Position numbers and translations under genes: made by a program. Shown in pieces: positions 48,471 to 61,100 of a stretch of DNA of 64,000 nucleotides (position 1 is the first letter of the stretch; each line of letters begins with the position of its first letter). This stretch comes from Misgurnus anguillicaudatus (lineage: Eukaryota; Chordata; Actinopteri; Cypriniformes; Cobitidae). Below the pieces are notes generated by a model, which ran no database searches, had not been told where the DNA came from, and saw only the letters and a list, made by a program, of their open reading frames with translations. Where the stretch lies: contig NC_073358.2 of NCBI RefSeq assembly GCF_027580225.2, positions 26,128,501 through 26,192,500 on the forward strand, given 5' to 3'.

Positions 48471-48984
48471 TAAGTGTATATTACAGATTAAGTAAACATG
48501 TTAACCCGTTATTGAAAGAACTGCACTGACTAGCTAGATGTGATTAGCATTTAGCGGCTTACCACTTTTAGATACATTACAGTGAGTTTCTTCAGAATTT
48601 GTCAATGGACACAAGTATCTAGCTAGCTGTGCTGTTATCTTTATTAAAATAAATGTTGTGTGTGTGTGTGTGTTAGTCAAATAGTTAGCTATAAGGCTTT
48701 TCAACTTGTTGGACAGTCTGACTTAACGTTAGGTCACCTGAAAGAGCTTCGTGTCATTTTAAAAGTTTCCAGTTCTAATTAACTGTGTTAACATTTTCAG
48801 CGCAAACCTAACGTGTTGAATCCATTATTTGGTATTGTTAGGACTTTTCATTGAGGAAAACTATTTTGTAGGTAGCAACGTAACTTATTTATTGGTTATA
48901 ATATTTACCTTGCAGCAACTGTGTAATATTTCATTATATTGTCGTTTTAGCACCTCGAGTGTGCAACTGGATGACATTATCATC

Positions 48985-49172
48985 ATGCCATCAGCTAAAG
49001 TGCTGAAAAATGCTCAGTATATTGAACTGGGCAGTTACCAGTATTGGCCAGTCCTGGTGCCCAGAGGAATCCGCCTGTACACTTATGAACAGGTGCCTGG
49101 ATTTCTAAAGGAAAATCCTTACATCACTGATGGTTACAGAGCCTATCTGACATCTAGACTGTGCATTAAAAG
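48985..49172 (+). CDS. paqr3: paqr3 coding exon 1
   Basis: Encodes residues 1-62 and two bases of codon 63: the N-terminal cytosolic region that in PAQR3 contacts Raf. The exon probably begins at 48951 after a polypyrimidine tract and AG, giving 34 bases of 5' UTR. The in-frame open stretch further upstream (from 48829) is intron, not protein. The donor is AG/GTGAGT, phase 2. Confidence 0.9.
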
Positions 49173-52100
49173 GTGAGTACAGATATCCATACAGCCTTGA
49201 AATGTGTTCATGCATGCCCAAAGAATCGATGAATTAACATGCTATAAGAATGTGACCAAAATGCCCATCTCACATCTATTATAGCCTTTTCATCCTTTCC
49301 AATGAGACGGTAAACATCTGGAGTCACCTGCTGGGATTCTGCTTGTTCTTCATACTGGGAGTTTATGACTTGCTTGCTGTTCTGCCTGTGTTAGGAGCAT
49401 CTAGGGAGGACTATGTTATTTTTTCGATATGTCTCTTCTGCTTCCAGGTATGTCAGTTTTGATAATGTTATTGAACTGAACTGTGGAAAAAAACCCAACT
49501 GGATTTCAGAGCATGTCAACAGTTGGAGTGACATTGATATAATGTTTACCCCATTTGGATCAGGTATATTTGTAAAAAAGACATGTTTGTTTTAGATTAG
49601 TTCTTAGAGGACTAGAAATAGTTAAAGGAGTAGTTCATCCAAATATGAAAATTCTTTCATAATTTACTTGGCCTTATGCTGTTCCAGATGTTTATGAACT
49701 TCTGTTAAGTTAAAGTCACAATGAAATTGAAATTAAAAACTAAACATTATTTAATATTAGTGTTTTTTTTTTAAATTACTTATGTGTGGGTTAATTATTC
49801 AACTTTATTTATTTGCCCACATAATCTTTAATCAAAAACGCGAATCTCCTCCCATTCTTGAAACTACCTCTCTTTCCGGTCATGGGGTATGACAGGTGGG
49901 CGGGTCCTGGATAAAGATTGCAGCAAATAGCAACATGACCCAACTTCCAACAATCAAATAAATTTTCGATGGACACATTTTAGTCAAATTCTTCCTTTTT
50001 TATTTCAGAACTGTTTCACTCGGATATGTCACAACTGAGAAATTAAGACAATACTTCTGTTTCATTGTGACTTTAAAAAACAAACAATTTTATATTTTAA
50101 ATACTGTAATGATATCTTATATGGAGGTTATTATGGCAAAAGCTCTAAAAAAAAAACCACATACATTGTGAATTATTAACCTAAGAAGTAATCCAAATAA
50201 ATCCATTGGGTTAAAGCAGTGTTTCTCAGACTTTTTCTGCCATTCCCCACTTTGGAGGTAGAAAATGGTTACGAGCCCCATCTGTCTCCAATCGCCGCAA
50301 CAAAATGGTACCACTAGGCTTAAAGTTAAACATTTTCTTCAAATTCTGATGTTGTTTTAAGTTAGGCTTATATTTAAATATGTCATTTTGAGGGTATGGT
50401 CAATAAATAGAGAAATTAATAGAGATAACAAAAATTACCAACATTTTCTCCCATTTGTCACGCCCCAATGGAATGTTCCTATCCCCACCAGTGGGGCCCG
50501 CCCCACTCTTTGAGAAATGCTGGGTTAAATGGATAGTTTACCAAAAAATAAAATTCTGTCTTCATTTACCCACCATCATGTTGTTACAAAACTGTATGCA
50601 TTAAGATATTTGAAGGTGTTGGTTCCAAAACAAGATAACTCAGTTTTTAAATGTTTATTATTATGTTATCATGTTTTTATTGTGCTACTTAGCTGTATTT
50701 GTTTTTGTTATGAAGGCTAAACCAACTGCAGTTTGATTGATATTAATCGGAAATCACAATAAAAGGAACAGTATGTAGGATTGTTGCCAAAACTGGTACT
50801 GCAATCACAAAACTTGTGGCTAAAACTGGTACTGCAATCACACAACTGGTGGCCAATACACAACATGACAACATGAACATCAGTTGAGGGCTGCAACTCC
50901 ACTTTTTAAATGACAATATCCTGGCTGGACCACTGTTGTGAGTGATATAAGTGTTTGAAATGAAAATGATTTCTTAAAGGAACAGTATGTAAGAATTTAT
51001 ATCAATTAATTATAAAATGGCCCTGATATGTCACTAGACATTAAGAAATCATTTACATTTCAAATACTTATATCACTGACAACAGTGATTACATGCTTCA
51101 TGTAATCTTTTGGATCTTTCCACATTAACTGTTGAAAGAGTATGTTCATGTTTTCTCATTTGTAAGTGGCTTTGAATAAAAGCATCTGTTAAACGAATAA
51201 TTCTAAATGTATGTTGAGTTTTCTCATCTCCTAAACTCGAGCCGATCTTATTCTAGATCTGTTAAAGGCTGCTATCGTGCCATTGGTAATAGACAGAAAA
51301 TAGCAGCTTTTATCATTGGCAGCCATTCTCAAATGTTAGGATTAGGCAAAGTGCCTACGCTACCATCCTTGCTAGTTCTTTTATGAAGATATAATTATAA
51401 AATCGTTTGTTTGGTTATCATGCAGGTCTGAGCTGGTGAATACTTTGCATGTATATAATGAACTCATTCAGCCTGTTAGTGCGGTGGCCTACAAAAGTGT
51501 TTATCTGTGTTTTGATGTTCCAGGTGTGCATGCTGTGTTCAGTGGGCTATCACCTGTTCTGCTGTCACCGCTCCGAAAAAACAAGCCGCCGCTGGATGGC
51601 GTTGGACTATGCTGGAACCTCAATCGGAATTATAGGCTGCTACGTTCCAGGAGTGTTCTACGCCTTCTACTGCAATAACTACGTGAAACATCTGTTATAG
51701 AGGGGTTGGAGCAAGAGCTACTCGAGGTTATGGTGATAGGGGACAAGGATAGATTAATTAGATAGCTGGTGATGCACCATTCCACCGTGGTCTCTAGCAG
51801 CAGAAGTCTGGCCTGCATGTGTTTTGGGCATATGTTACCTGTGCAACAGATACAGAGCAAGGGTTCACCTATTCCTGAGGAAAAGCTGTGTGTGTGTTTG
51901 TGTGTGTGTGTGTACCTGGTAATTATCACGTTGTGAGATAGGAATACCAGTAAATTTGTGAGCTTGTGGGGACATTTTGTGGTCCCCATGGGGTAACAAG
52001 ATTATAAATCAAACAGAATGATGTTTATTGAAAATCTGAAATGGCAAGCAGCTAATCAAGGACTTCAAAATTACTTGAAAATTTAAGGCAGGTGTGTTTG

Positions 52101-55100
52101 AATAGAGTTGGACCTGAACTCTGCAGGATAGTCGATCGCCAGGAGCAGGATTGGGCACCCCTGGTGTATAATGACTAATCGTCGACCGATATGTTTTTTT
52201 TATATATATAGCCGATACCAATATTAAGAAAGCTGTATGACTGATGAAGCCGATACAACACAATTGTAATTACAGTAAATAAGAGACAAACAGAAAATTG
52301 GTGAAACTAAATAAACATTTGTTATGCATAACATAACATAAAATACCCTTGTAAAGCACCTAAAACATATTTACAAAACATAATTAATGTGAATCTGACA
52401 TTTTACGGCACTGTTCAAATAAGTGTGTTGAACTAGTGTGTGGTTGTGTGTGACACAACATAACGCCATATTAAAAAGTGAATAAATGGGCGGTCTAAAT
52501 GGGCGTGTCCGATTCCACTTTTGCTAATTTAATGACGGGAAAAATAGGTTATGCGCCAAGCGCATGGCCTAAAAGGGTTGTTCCTATTACCCTAATGAGT
52601 AATGGGTGTATTTTGGGCATAACCTGCAATAAACCAAAGAGAGTCTCAGCTCTCATCCCCTTTAAAAGCCAGTTGCGCTGGCACTATGTCTAATCCCTAT
52701 TTAGAAAGCGGAATTTGTAAACTGAAAAACTAAGCAGGGGAAGAAGGCCCCCTAATTTAAGAATAATTTAAAAAAAATTGTGTTGTTTTCATTTTTATTG
52801 AAATTGTTATTTTTTAGATTAAAACCTTTAAAAGACGTTTTCTTTCAGTCATATAAGTACAAATAGCAGGCTTTTAATTGCTGTAAATGTATTGATATCC
52901 TACATTATCATTGTAATCTCATAAAATAATTTGCAAATATGCAAGAAAAGATTTGTACTCTAAAAATACAACAAAGAGATAAAGAATTTACAAATGTGCG
53001 GAGAGCCATTTCAGCACTCGGACAGCGCCATGAGGGTTTAAAAAAAAAGCATAAACATTTTTATCTTACCCTATCCACAGGTACAAAGTCATCATATACA
53101 AATATACAATAAATCCGTGGGGTAGCATTTAAAAAACATTTAAAAAATAAATGCATTTGTTTAAAGCAAAGCATTTATTTACTTACCAGGCTACAGATGA
53201 AGCATCTCTTTGCGCCTTCTAACGTCTCATAATCGGTTTTCATTTATGTCCAAGAGACTCAATAATAATCATTTACATTTTAACTCTTTAATTTTTCATA
53301 TTTAAAAGCGTTTTTGTGCTGCTGTGCATCCATGTGTGTGATAAGCAAACCCGGGTTGTCGTCCCCTTTATAGGCGCATATTACTAACGCGCTCTTTAAA
53401 TAACAAAAACAATATTGTGTCATAGACTTTATACCAGGTTTTAGTTGGTGAATGGCGTAGTCTATTTTTGTTGCCTCAAAATAGCAACGCGTCAACAATG
53501 CGCCTGAACACATCTCGTTTTCGGACCAGAACGCCCATGGGTGCAAAATTGGGCTTAAATGCATTTGCTATTTAAACAATGTGGCGATAAACGTGAAAAT
53601 GATCATTGCGCCGGGTTGAAACTAGCAAAAGACACTTGTGTCGCGCATTGCGCTGCATTGCGCCAGGTGCATGATAGAGCCCTAAGTGTCTTTTCATTAC
53701 AAACAACAAATTTAAGTAAAAGGAAAATTTACTGCCCGATTGAAAAGATTTATTGTCGATTGCGGAAAAAAAACTACGAAATACCGGCTGATATATCGGC
53801 ATCTGCAATATATCCGTGTATCACTAATAATGTAATAATGACATGTTTATTATGCTGTAAACTAGGGGTGTCACGATTCTCCAAATCCTCGATTCGATTA
53901 CATTTTCGATTCTAAGGTCACGATTCGATTCGATTCTCGATTTTTACATATTTTTTTGAAAGGCAAAAATGATATGCCATTATTTATTATTATTATAGTT
54001 TAACATTAACATGCACATTGCACAACTCGCATGGGGGATTGTGGGCTTCACTTAACACGAGAGCTAGAGAGAGGATTCCTTCTTGCACCCACATTAATGT
54101 GCGCGTCTTGGACTGCATATGAAATAAAGCGCGTCATAATCAGATGCGCTTCTCTCTGTCTCACGTGCACGCGCACTCGCTTCCGTCCGAAGTCTAAACA
54201 TAAACTAAAGTAGTAATCCTTATCCATTTGTTCAGTTTTATGCGTTTTATGTGAGCTGAGGCAAACTATCTCTTTGTTTAAAATATAACCCGCTGCATCT
54301 TGGCGCCTCTCTCACGGACGTGCAGAGAGCTGCGCATGTCCAAAGTTTAACACTATGAAGCATAAGCAAACATGCTGAAAGCCCAAACCATCAGGATATA
54401 ATTACGGGCTTATTTTATTGCATTTGGAGCCTTACCTCCAGATAAAGTATTAAACTGGACCGATGTTTTAAATGTTGTTTACTCACATGTGCGTTGTTAA
54501 CTCTCCGGATTTTATATTGCAGCAGCTCGTTCACTTCACATGGATTGTTTGTTTACAGTGTCGCGTGAGCAGCTACACTGCAGGTTCGACTTCATTTGGC
54601 GCTAAGCAGACCCTTTGGTGATGTCAAAGTACCGCGAGAGCGATTCAAAGCAGATTTCTCCATGTGATAAATGCAATAAACTAAAGTAGTAATCCTTATC
54701 CATTTGTTCAGTTTTATGCGTTTTATGTGAGCTGAGGCAAACTATCTCTTTGTTTAAAATATAACCCGCTGCATCTTGGCGCCTCTCTCACGGACGTGCA
54801 GAGAGCTGCGCATGTCCAAAGTCAGATCACTAGGTAGTAATCCTGTTTATGATATGCATGTCAAGAGTTGTAGCAATCCATCCCTTGTGTTTAAAATATG
54901 ATCGCGTTCCGCTGGACTGATGTTTTTAAAGGCATCTCTAAGAGCTTTATTCCCTTGCTTGGCAAGCCGACCGGACTTGACATGGGGGCGTGGCAGCATC
55001 GACGATCCCATTTTTTAATTCGAAGTTCAAAGCTGTGACTTAATTTCGATCGATTTCGATTTAAAATCGAAATCGTGACACCCCTACTGTAAACATGGTT

Positions 55101-58100
55101 TACGGGGAAACAGGAAGTGGAATAGAAAATACAGTTTGTACAGTATAAAATGCATTGTGTTTATGGAATTGTCCCTGTAAACCATATATGCCAACATTTG
55201 TGTGTTGGTTTTACATTAATATCAGTATGTAGTGATGTCAGATAAAGTTGTGATGCACATTTACATTTTTTATTTTTTAGTAGATGCTTTGTCCATCAGT
55301 GAAGGTACATTTTCCACAGATTTCTTACTTCTATCCCACACATATCCTAACATTTGAATCATAAAAAGTTTATAAGCTCGCGCAATGCGACATGTACCAT
55401 GTCGATATTCCTGAGAGACTACTTTAGCACTGTAGGACTTCATTTCTCTCTTCCTGTCTCGGTTTACACAATGGACCCCCTGCGGAGTGCCTTTGTACTG
55501 CCTGTATGAAATGTGGCAATGCTTGGCTTTGAATTTTCTTTGTTTCGAGCAAATACGGAGTAGCGATTTCGGCGAAGTTTTCTGAAAACTTGGATATCCT
55601 GAGCAAGCTGCTTGCTCTCGTCCCCTCTACTCCCACTTGCTATTTGCCGAGCGCCACCGCTTTTGGCCACGCTGCTCCGCATGGTTCTCCCCACATATTG
55701 GAAGTGCTGGCTTATTGTGCCCCAGAATGCGGCAGAAATCTGCTCCAGCCCAAAGCAGATGGCCGCGTTCGTGGACCCACTCCGTCACTCCTGTTCCCCA
55801 CCATATGACATTCACACGTGGGTGAGCCATCTCCACTCTCCCCCTGCCAAGTGTTTAGCTTTGCTTTTTGGATGACTACTCAATCAGCCAAGTGCCTCAA
55901 GAGAAAGAAAGACAGTTTTCTCAGTTGCTTTTTCTGCCGCAGAACAAGTGAATTTTTTTTATTCCTGCATAAAGAGAGAAGTTTTGTGTGCGTAAAGCTG
56001 TGTGTCTGTTGTTTATGCAAGCTGCTCATGTGTGTATTTTGTCATTTGTTGTGTGCAGTACTGGCGGCAGGTGTACCTGGTAACTGTTCTGGCTATGATG
56101 CTGGCAGTGTTCTTCGCACAGATACACCCTCACTACTTGACCAAGAAGTGGCAGCAGCTACGTTCGGTTATATTCTGCGCTGTCGCAGGATACGGCCTAA
56201 TCCCCACCTTTCATTGGATCTGGCTCAGCGGGGGTTTCAGCACAGACGTAGTACAGGTGAGGTTCTTCTCAATCGGTATGTTTAGATTACATTTATGCAT
56301 TTGACAGATACAAGGTATGCATTTTATGAGTATTTTCCCCTGGGATTCGAACCCATGACCTACCGACAGAGTGCATTATCAGCACAGTGGTTCTGTAGCT
56401 TCGTAGAGCATTGTGTTACAAAGGAGATATGCAAAGGGTATGGATTTGATTCCCAGGGGACATACGTAAGGGATAATGTATAGACCAATTTCGTGTTTGT
56501 AAACAGAGATGACGTTTTTTGTGGGCGGAGCCAAACTGGTTGCAGAAAGTGACTGCTCCACAGTAGGGTTGTGAAGTATTTTAGCATTAAACCGTGATTT
56601 TTATGGATGCGGTGTTCTGTCGAAGTCAGATTCCCCTATGTTTCCCTTTAGTGCAATGTTTCTTACAGCGTTTTAATCACGTTACGTTTATTTTTTAGAT
56701 AGATAAAAAGTTTAAATGGCTTGGCTACTGATATGCATGTATTTAATGTATATGTATTGTTCTTTTTTGCTAAATCAATTATTTTTACAGTCTGAATCGC
56801 TAAAGTACATATAAAAGCAATACTATCATGTATTATATATAATAGCGTTTATTAAATATTTCATAATTTTCCTGTTTTCTATTATTTCTTCCTTATATTT
56901 ATCTTACTGGTTTGTTCTAAAACTATTATAAAATTATTATGTTTAAACATACATTAAAAAGGCCTGTTTATATATTATATATTATATTATTAACACTTTA
57001 CATCGTGTGTGGGTGTGTGTGCTATATTTATTTATACAACAGTTCTTTCTGGTTCTCGAATCTGATTGGCTAAGAGCCATACGATATTGTACTGATAACG
57101 GCACAGTAACCGCTTCACCTTTCGTATCATTCCGCCACCTAGTGAATGGAGGTCCTTAACAGGCTCATCTCTGAATGGAAAAACACAGAGAAGCCCTGTT
57201 TTTAAACACTCTCCATGTGTCTCATTAGTTTACTAGCTCATAAATCAGTCTGTGAAATGAATCCCCAATCGGAAGTTATTATTCCGTCAAAGATCAGCGC
57301 TCTTGGATGTTATGTTAAAGTTAATGGGAGTAATTTCTTGTCACATCGTGTGGACGATTAACACTTGGAAAGAGGAATATAAACACTAGTTTTTTTTCTG
57401 GAGCTATATCTCTTATCAGAACGCGAAAACACCGTGGAACTGCAGGTAAGCACCGCAGCTTTTAAATGTGGACATTGACGTGACTATTAAAACATGTTAT
57501 GAGATATCGCCACTGATATATTTATAAGCAGCATGCAAAAACATCTCTTTGACACTTATAAAAAAACGTTTTATATAGTACTGAAAAGAACAAAGTTTAA
57601 TAATAATAATCGAGTGCTCGTATCGCGTTAAGAATAAATGAGAAAGCAATAGTAACATTATACAAATATAGTTTTATTAACTTTTACCTCGGGCCAAAAC
57701 AATAACAACACAAAAGACACTAAATATGAATAAAAAAACAAGTAATAGTTTGATCATGACACCAAATACTGCTGATTTGATCTCATTTCGACGATCATAA
57801 ACAAACAAGGCCAACATGAGAGCCAGGGAATCCCTGTCAGAGATGTAGCCCAGAGAGGGCGGTGGTCAGCGGGGCGAGTGAACACTGACGTCCGCTCATG
57901 CTTTGGTTCTCATTCATACCGAATCTCACTAAGCAAACGTTCAAACAGGCGCTATCTTTACTAATTGACTGCAGATTTAAATATAATACATATACATTCT
58001 CGACTAAACTAATCTTAAAACTACACTTTGTGACCAAGAAACGGTAATAGGGCTTATTCGATCTACGTCATCAATGTTCGCGGCGGCCATATTGTTGACA

Positions 58101-61100
58101 TAAAACTGTCAGTCTGTCAATTGACAAGCGAGGCAGCGTGGGTATTATGCATGGTATTATCGGTGTAATTTTTTTAAAAACCGCGTGATGGTGTGTGGTG
58201 TAATACACGGATGTTCTAACAACAGCAAAAAGAACCCTGGAATTAGTTTTTATGCGATACCGACTGTCAGAAAACATGAAAGGAGACAGAGGAGTTGAAC
58301 CAGCGAAGGAGAGACTCCCAACACCAAAGTCTGTCCCCATCATTTTAACCCAGGTAACGTTAGGGATATATGCTCACAGCAGAGTCTGTCCCCATAATTT
58401 GATCACATATGGTTAGCTGTAAGCAGTGGCTGAAACTGCTCTTTCAAATAAGCTGCCATAAATTGAGACAGTTATTAAATTAGTATTAATAACTATATGA
58501 ACATAATAATAGGTCTGGCATTGATACTAGGTAGGGAATTAAGGGCCGTTGACATAGTTTTGAAAATCGTTTTATATTAAACAGAATAGCGGAGCTCACA
58601 CCAAAACTATAACGATACAGATACAATGAACGACATCATTGGGATCACTTTCTGAGCGATTTTTCCCACCTGATTAAAGATAAACCATTGATAGCATTAA
58701 AATCTATTTGAACTTCAAGTGCACGGCCACTTAAAATGACAATGAAGCTCATTGCTGAGGTCTATAACATTAGACTACCTCCAGTTGCTGTAAAAATTGA
58801 CTACGTAATGTTTTTTAATCTATTACATTAACTAACTGTTATGCCAAAAGGTAAGAGATTACACAAACTATTAGATTCACTGTTTAGAGTTACGCGGAAC
58901 GCAGCGTGTTGAGGACATCTGCAAAAGTTTTTATTACAAGCAATATTAAAGGCAAGTGATTTGCGCGAGTGCCGTGAGCGAATTACCATAAACGTATTGT
59001 TTGGTGATGTGGACGATGGTATAGTAATCGTTATAGTTATAATGTGAACGGCCCTTCAGTGCTTGTATGATGAATGCGGATACTGTATGAACGATATAGT
59101 TATAAATATCCGAATAAGTTACGGCTGGCAATAAGGACGGATCTTTACTTAAGGCTATTGGGTCTATTTGATATTGTTCCACAATAATCAAGCTCATCTT
59201 CTCTTAATACGGACGAGATGAAGCCATTAGGCTACTGCTCCCCTCGACTCAAATCTACATGCGGCTAGGGGCAGGACAGATGTCATGTCAACAAGATGGC
59301 CGCGGCTAGCGACTTCCGGTGTTTGCGAAAAGCCCTATATAAAGAAACGGCTTTTCCGTCCAATGAGTTGTTATGACATTCAAAGCAGCCGGAAGTGTTA
59401 CCTGTCATTCTGGCCGCCCTCAAATCCGTGGCAGAAGAAGTAGTTCTCAAACAAAGAGGCTTTTAAAATAACTCCGTTGTTGTTTTCTAGTTTTCCTTTT
59501 TTTAAACGTGTGCCATCGAACTGTTGTATAAAAGCAATATCGCTCTCGGAGTCGTGTGATATAGCTCTATATCATCACGGCTGTGATTGCCTACGGCCTC
59601 GTGCCTCTGGCCTAATCACAGCCGTGATGATATAGAGCTATATCACACTCCTACTCGAGCGATATTGCTTAAATATTTATTAAGTATGTAAACATAATAA
59701 TTTTAGAACAAACTGGAAGAAGACATAAGCTAAGATATAAGGAAATAAAAAAAAAATAGAAAACGAAAAAATTATGAAATATTTAAACAAAATGTGATAT
59801 TATTGCTTTTTCAGTATAAAAAACATTTATTCTGAATAAATTATAATTGTAACGTGATAAAAACACTATAAGAAACACATGAAGGGAACAGACTTCGACA
59901 GAACACCGGAGTGACCGGACATCTTCTCTACTTATTTTCTATTCTAATTATTAAAAGATTTCCATATGATTTTCTCGCTCAATTCTGTCCGTTTAAGGGC
60001 TTATTGTAATCATAAACACTTACGTTTATCTTCAAATGATGTCTTCGAAGATTGGTATTCTATAAAATGAAAGCCATCTTTTTTGGCATTCTTATTCTGA
60101 CACTTAACAGCACAACAGGACATTTTCTAGTGAGTTATCTTGCTCTTTTCACTCGTGTCTAATTCATTTCCACTGTTTTTTTGCAACTGCATTGCGCGCG
60201 CAGCTTGCCACTTAACTGTGACGTCTACTTTAAATTGGTCTATAGGCCTGTACATTATCCCACTTATTACACACTTATAACAGGGTTCCCGCGGGGTCTT
60301 AAAAAGTCTTAAAAAGTCTAAAATTCAGAATGTTAAATTTAAGTCCTTAAAAAGTCTTAAAAACACCCAGATTTTTATCCCAGGTCTTAAATTTAATTTA
60401 CCCAAGTCTTAAATTTCTTACCTCTTTTCATTCCCAAAAAGCGTTGTCTGCAGAAAATAAAATAGTAATTTAAAACGCTGAAGAATTAACTTAATCAGTG
60501 GCGGAGGCAGAAAGTGTATGATGGTGGGTCTCTAAAAAGAAACATTCCGCCCTTTGTCATAATCCACGCAAATCGTGCCATAAGCTATATTTCAGATGTT
60601 GTGATCTGACTGTTTACTGTGGGTTTGGCGAGAAACAATCCTTAAACTTAGTTCTGTATAGGCAAAACTCTTTTTCGGGGTAATTTATTAGCCGGTGGCT
60701 TACCCGAGCATTTGCCAGGTTCTGAAACATAGAGGACACAGAAGCGAACAAAAATCAATGCTGCTTTATTGAAAATCAACTTAAACAGTCGGGCCGTCGA
60801 GTCACGAGCCACCAACAGCGTGTCAACTTTAGTGTTACACAGTTTTATATTTTAGACCTTAATATTGCTCTTTGCTGCGATGCACTTGAACCTAACGCGC
60901 TTTCCCTTCAGCTCTCCACAAACATCAGCGATTGGCAGACGGAAAGCAAGAAAGTACCGTAATTAGCCATATATTTCAAAAAAGTGCAATTGTTTTCTTT
61001 TAGGAACAATTCAAACTTTTTGATTGCCCAAATGCTTCAGGAGTTACGGTTAAATGAACAGCGGTAGATCAGAGCCCTTTCGCATAGGCAGGCTGCTGCA

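Larger units (their letters stand above)
53863..55086. mobile_element. hAT element with perfect 8-bp TSD (paqr3 intron 3)
   Basis: TAGGGGTGTCACGATTCTC at the left and AATCGTGACACCCCTA at the right are inverted ends. CTGTAAAC flanks both sides exactly (53855-53862 and 55087-55094). No transposase is present. A 145-bp segment is duplicated inside it (54202-54346 and 54678-54822). Confidence 0.9.
58047..59339. mobile_element. TIR element with THAP exon, inserted in Angel-like repeat
   Basis: TAGGGCTTATTCGA at the left and CGAAAAGCCCTA at the right are imperfect inverted ends; both sides also carry CGGCCAT words just inside. The flanks AAACGGTAA and TATAAAGAAACGG correspond to an uninterrupted AAACGCTAATATTAAGAAAC in copy 1 at about 23583-23602, so the insertion is certain, but the TSD length is unclear. 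It holds a THAP exon, a nested MITE and a minus-strand coding relic. Confidence 0.65.
57041..59670. mobile_element. Angel-like palindromic repeat, copy 2, with insertions
   Basis: Starts near CTTTCTGGTTCTCGAATCTG and ends in a large palindrome (59532-59670). It matches 23121-23840 in the segments 57418-58045 and 59340-59600. It is interrupted by a THAP-bearing TIR element (about 58047-59339). It also carries about 150 bp near 57630-57790 that copy 1 lacks. All of it is in paqr3 intron 4. Confidence 0.65.

Noticed and set aside
48829..48984. N-terminal extension of paqr3 by 52 codons
   Set aside because: A clear splice acceptor at 48949-48950 lies within it; family proteins begin near MPSAKVLKNAQYIELG.
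55818..56285. 155-codon frame overlapping paqr3 exon 4
   Set aside because: Reads exon 4 in the wrong frame; the exon's true frame encodes YWRQVYLVTVL.
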